Origin: Paraburkholderia acidipaludis NBRC 101816
GTDB lineage: Bacteria > Pseudomonadota > Gammaproteobacteria > Burkholderiales > Burkholderiaceae
Assembly (NCBI RefSeq): GCF_000684975.1
Contig: NZ_BAXZ01000015.1
Coordinates: 62,001 to 126,000, forward strand
DNA length: 64,000 bases
Reading direction: 5' to 3'
The notes beneath the pieces are model-generated. The model had not been told where the DNA came from and did no database searches. It saw only the letters and a list, made by a program, of their open reading frames with translations. Of this stretch, positions 62,293-64,000 are shown piece after piece. Position numbers and translations under genes: made by a program. Position 1 is the stretch's first letter. Every line of letters begins with the position of its first letter.

Positions 62293-62327
62293 AAAAATCG
62301 GCGCTGCAGATAGCAGCGCCGATTTTT
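62293..62327. terminator. Bidirectional terminator between cydX and the PTS permease gene
   Basis: AAAAATCGGCGCTGC (62293-62307) and GCAGCGCCGATTTTT (62313-62327) form a 15-bp perfect stem with a 5-base loop, serving the convergent genes ending at 62247 and 62375. Confidence 0.95.
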
Positions 62328-62374
62328 CTTGCTCGCGTGGATCGCGCCGCGCCCACAGCGCGGCACGGCAAGCA

Positions 62375-64000
62375 TTACGCCGGTTGCGGCGCGAGCATTT
62401 GCGCGTAACGCGGCGCGGCGCGGCCGACCACGATGTGCATGGTATCGGCCGACACCCACACGACGTCGAGCGCATCGAGCTTCTTGCGATCGACCGCCGC
62501 CGCATCGCGCACGACCACGCGCAGGCGCGTTGCCGCCACGACATCGAGCGACACGACGTTGGCCGAGCCGCCCAGCGCCGCCAGCCAGCGCGACGGATCC
62601 GGATCGAGCGGGCCCGGTTCGCCTTCGTCGGCAACCGTAGCCGAAGCGGGTTGCGCGGACACCACGGGCTGAGCCGGCGCCTGCGGTGCCGCACCAACAC
62701 CGCGCTTGATCTCGCTGCGGATCTCGTCGGCGATGATGTCGGCTTCCGGTCCGATGATCACCTGCACGCTCTCGCCGCCGCGCTTGAGCACGCCGCGCGC
62801 ACCGATCACCTTCAGCGCGGGCTCCGATACCTTCGACGGATCGGCCACCGAAAGGCGCAGGCGCGTCGTGCAGGCATCGACCACCTTGAGGTTCGCGGCA
62901 CCCCCGAGCGCGTCGATATAGCGCGCCGCGCGCGACGTGCCTTCGGCGTTCGCCGGCACGGCGGCCCCCGACATCGAAGACGCGAGCGCGGTGTCGCCGT
63001 TCGAGGCTTCGCGGCCCGGCGTCGGCAGGTTGAAACGGCGGATGAAGAAGCGGAACAGCGCGTAGTAGACCACCGCGTAGGCAACGCCGAGCGGAATGGC
63101 CTCCCAGCCGTGCGTCGAGAGCCCGTAGTTCAGCACGTAGTCGATGAAGCCCGCGGAGAACGTGAAGCCGAGCTTGATGTTCAGCAGCGAGCAGATCGCG
63201 AGCGAGAGGCCCGTGAGTACCGCGTGGATGCCGTACAGCACCGGCGCGAGGAACATGAACGTGAACTCGATCGGCTCGGTCACGCCCGTGAGGAACGAGG
63301 TAAGCGCCATCGAAAGCAGCAGGCCCGCGACCATCGAGCGGCGCTCCTTCGGCGCCTCGTGCAACATTGCCAGGCAGGCCGCCGGCAGACCGAACATCAT
63401 GACCGGGAAAAAGCCCGCCATGAAGCTGCCCGCGGTGGGATCGCCCGCAAAGAAGCGGTGCAGGTCGCCGGTGACGGCCGCGCCGCCGCCGGGCGGCGTG
63501 AACGTGCCGAACACGAACCACACGAGCGAGTTGAGGATGTGGTGCAGGCCCGTCACGAGCAGCAGCCGGTTCAGGAAGCCATACACGAACGTGCCGATCG
63601 CGCCTGCCGTGGTGAGCCAGTGGCCCGCGCTGTCGATCACGCCCTGCACCGGCCCCCAGCCGTAGCCGAACACAATGCCGAGCACCACGCACACGAGCCC
63701 GGTAATGATCGGCACGAAGCGTTTGCCGCCGAAGAACGCCAGGAACTCGGGCAGCTTGATGTCCTTGAAGCGGTTGTAGAGCATGCCCGCGACAATGCCC
63801 GCCACGACGCCGGAGAGGACGCCCATGTTGAGCTTGTCGTTGATGTCCTTCATCACGGCGACCTCGACCAGATAGCCGAGTGCGCCCGCGAGGGCCGCCA
63901 CGCCGTTGTTGTCCTTGGCGAAGCCGACTGCGATGCCGATCGCGAAAAGGAGCGGCAGGTTGTCGAAGATCGCGCCGCCCGCGTCGGCGATGATCTTGAT
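62375..64000 (-). CDS. nagE: PTS N-acetylglucosamine/glucose-type permease, EIICBB (N-terminus cut by window edge)
   Basis: At least 541 residues; the frame runs off the right edge. The EIIC membrane domain is seen from ADAGGAIFDNLPLLFAIGIAVGFAKDNNG to FFIRRFNLPTPGR, with GVTEPIEFTFMFLAPVLYGIHAVLTG, the glucose/GlcNAc-family motif. Two EIIB-type domains follow: the first has the phospho-Cys in VVDACTTRLRLSV (Cys codon 62872-62870); in the second the matching residue is Ala (VVAATRLRVVV, codon 62536-62534), so it cannot be phosphorylated the same way. It imports and phosphorylates an amino sugar or glucose. GlcNAc is favoured by the resemblance, but specificity is uncertain. Confidence 0.85.
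   Translation of the reverse strand: MKIIADAGGAIFDNLPLLFAIGIAVGFAKDNNGVAALAGALGYLVEVAVMKDINDKLNMGVLSGVVAGIVAGMLYNRFKDIKLPEFLAFFGGKRFVPIITGLVCVVLGIVFGYGWGPVQGVIDSAGHWLTTAGAIGTFVYGFLNRLLLVTGLHHILNSLVWFVFGTFTPPGGGAAVTGDLHRFFAGDPTAGSFMAGFFPVMMFGLPAACLAMLHEAPKERRSMVAGLLLSMALTSFLTGVTEPIEFTFMFLAPVLYGIHAVLTGLSLAICSLLNIKLGFTFSAGFIDYVLNYGLSTHGWEAIPLGVAYAVVYYALFRFFIRRFNLPTPGREASNGDTALASSMSGAAVPANAEGTSRAARYIDALGGAANLKVVDACTTRLRLSVADPSKVSEPALKVIGARGVLKRGGESVQVIIGPEADIIADEIRSEIKRGVGAAPQAPAQPVVSAQPASATVADEGEPGPLDPDPSRWLAALGGSANVVSLDVVAATRLRVVVRDAAAVDRKKLDALDVVWVSADTMHIVVGRAAPRYAQMLAPQPA

Overview
This window is GC-rich (roughly 65%) chromosomal DNA from a beta-proteobacterium, most likely Burkholderiaceae (Burkholderia sensu lato, such as Paraburkholderia, Caballeronia or Trinickia). 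The main evidence is gene order and protein type: kdsD-kdsC-lptCAB-rpoN-hpf-ptsN-hprK-rapZ, lolB-ispE-tRNA-Gln-prs-rplY-pth, coaD-rsmD/ftsY, a Burkholderia-type porin, HrcA/CIRCE control of rpoH and a long type-2 LeuA. The genus assignment is inference from memory of these clusters.

Layout. 1-9.1 kb is metabolic and regulatory: a truncated RpiR regulator divergent from a D-amino-acid deaminase-like PLP enzyme, a MarR/MFS efflux pair, EcsC, an alpha/beta hydrolase, a CHRD protein, a porin and a LysR regulator. 9.2-15.6 kb holds a BvgS-like hybrid histidine kinase co-transcribed with an aquaporin, then a PLP ammonia-lyase with its YheO-type regulator. 15.8-22 kb carries ssb, an MFS transporter, uvrA and an AI-2E family permease. 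22-27.2 kb on the minus strand carries apt, a LysE exporter, a Nudix hydrolase and purU, plus a Kef-type antiporter. 27.4-37.1 kb is the long plus-strand envelope, sigma-54 and PTS-Ntr cluster. 37.1-39.1 kb is mutM-mutY. 39.3-46.6 kb is a TPR protein, lolB, ispE, tRNA-Gln, prs, rplY, pth and hisC. 46.7-49.9 kb has a ferredoxin and coaD separated by a small AT-richer accessory patch with poorly recognised genes. 50-54.8 kb carries rsmD, ftsY, maiA, a FAH-family hydrolase and ybiB. 54.8-56.9 kb is leuA behind a leader that looks like a leucine attenuator. 57.7-58.7 kb is rpoH behind a perfect CIRCE element. 59-62.2 kb is a complete cydP-cydA-cydB-cydX cytochrome bd operon. The window ends inside a PTS permease gene of the NagE type.

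The most notable non-coding signals are: a 24-codon leader peptide upstream of leuA with five CTA leucine codons, possibly leaderless; a perfect CIRCE overlapping the predicted rpoH promoter, with a second 24-bp palindrome just upstream; perfect inverted repeats that are candidate operators in front of the RpiR/deaminase pair, the MarR-linked efflux pump and the YheO-type regulator; stacked hairpins in the rplY leader; and a near-consensus promoter inside ispE pointing to tRNA-Gln and prs. I found no CRISPR array, prophage or insertion sequence. The least explained DNA is 47.0-49.3 kb.
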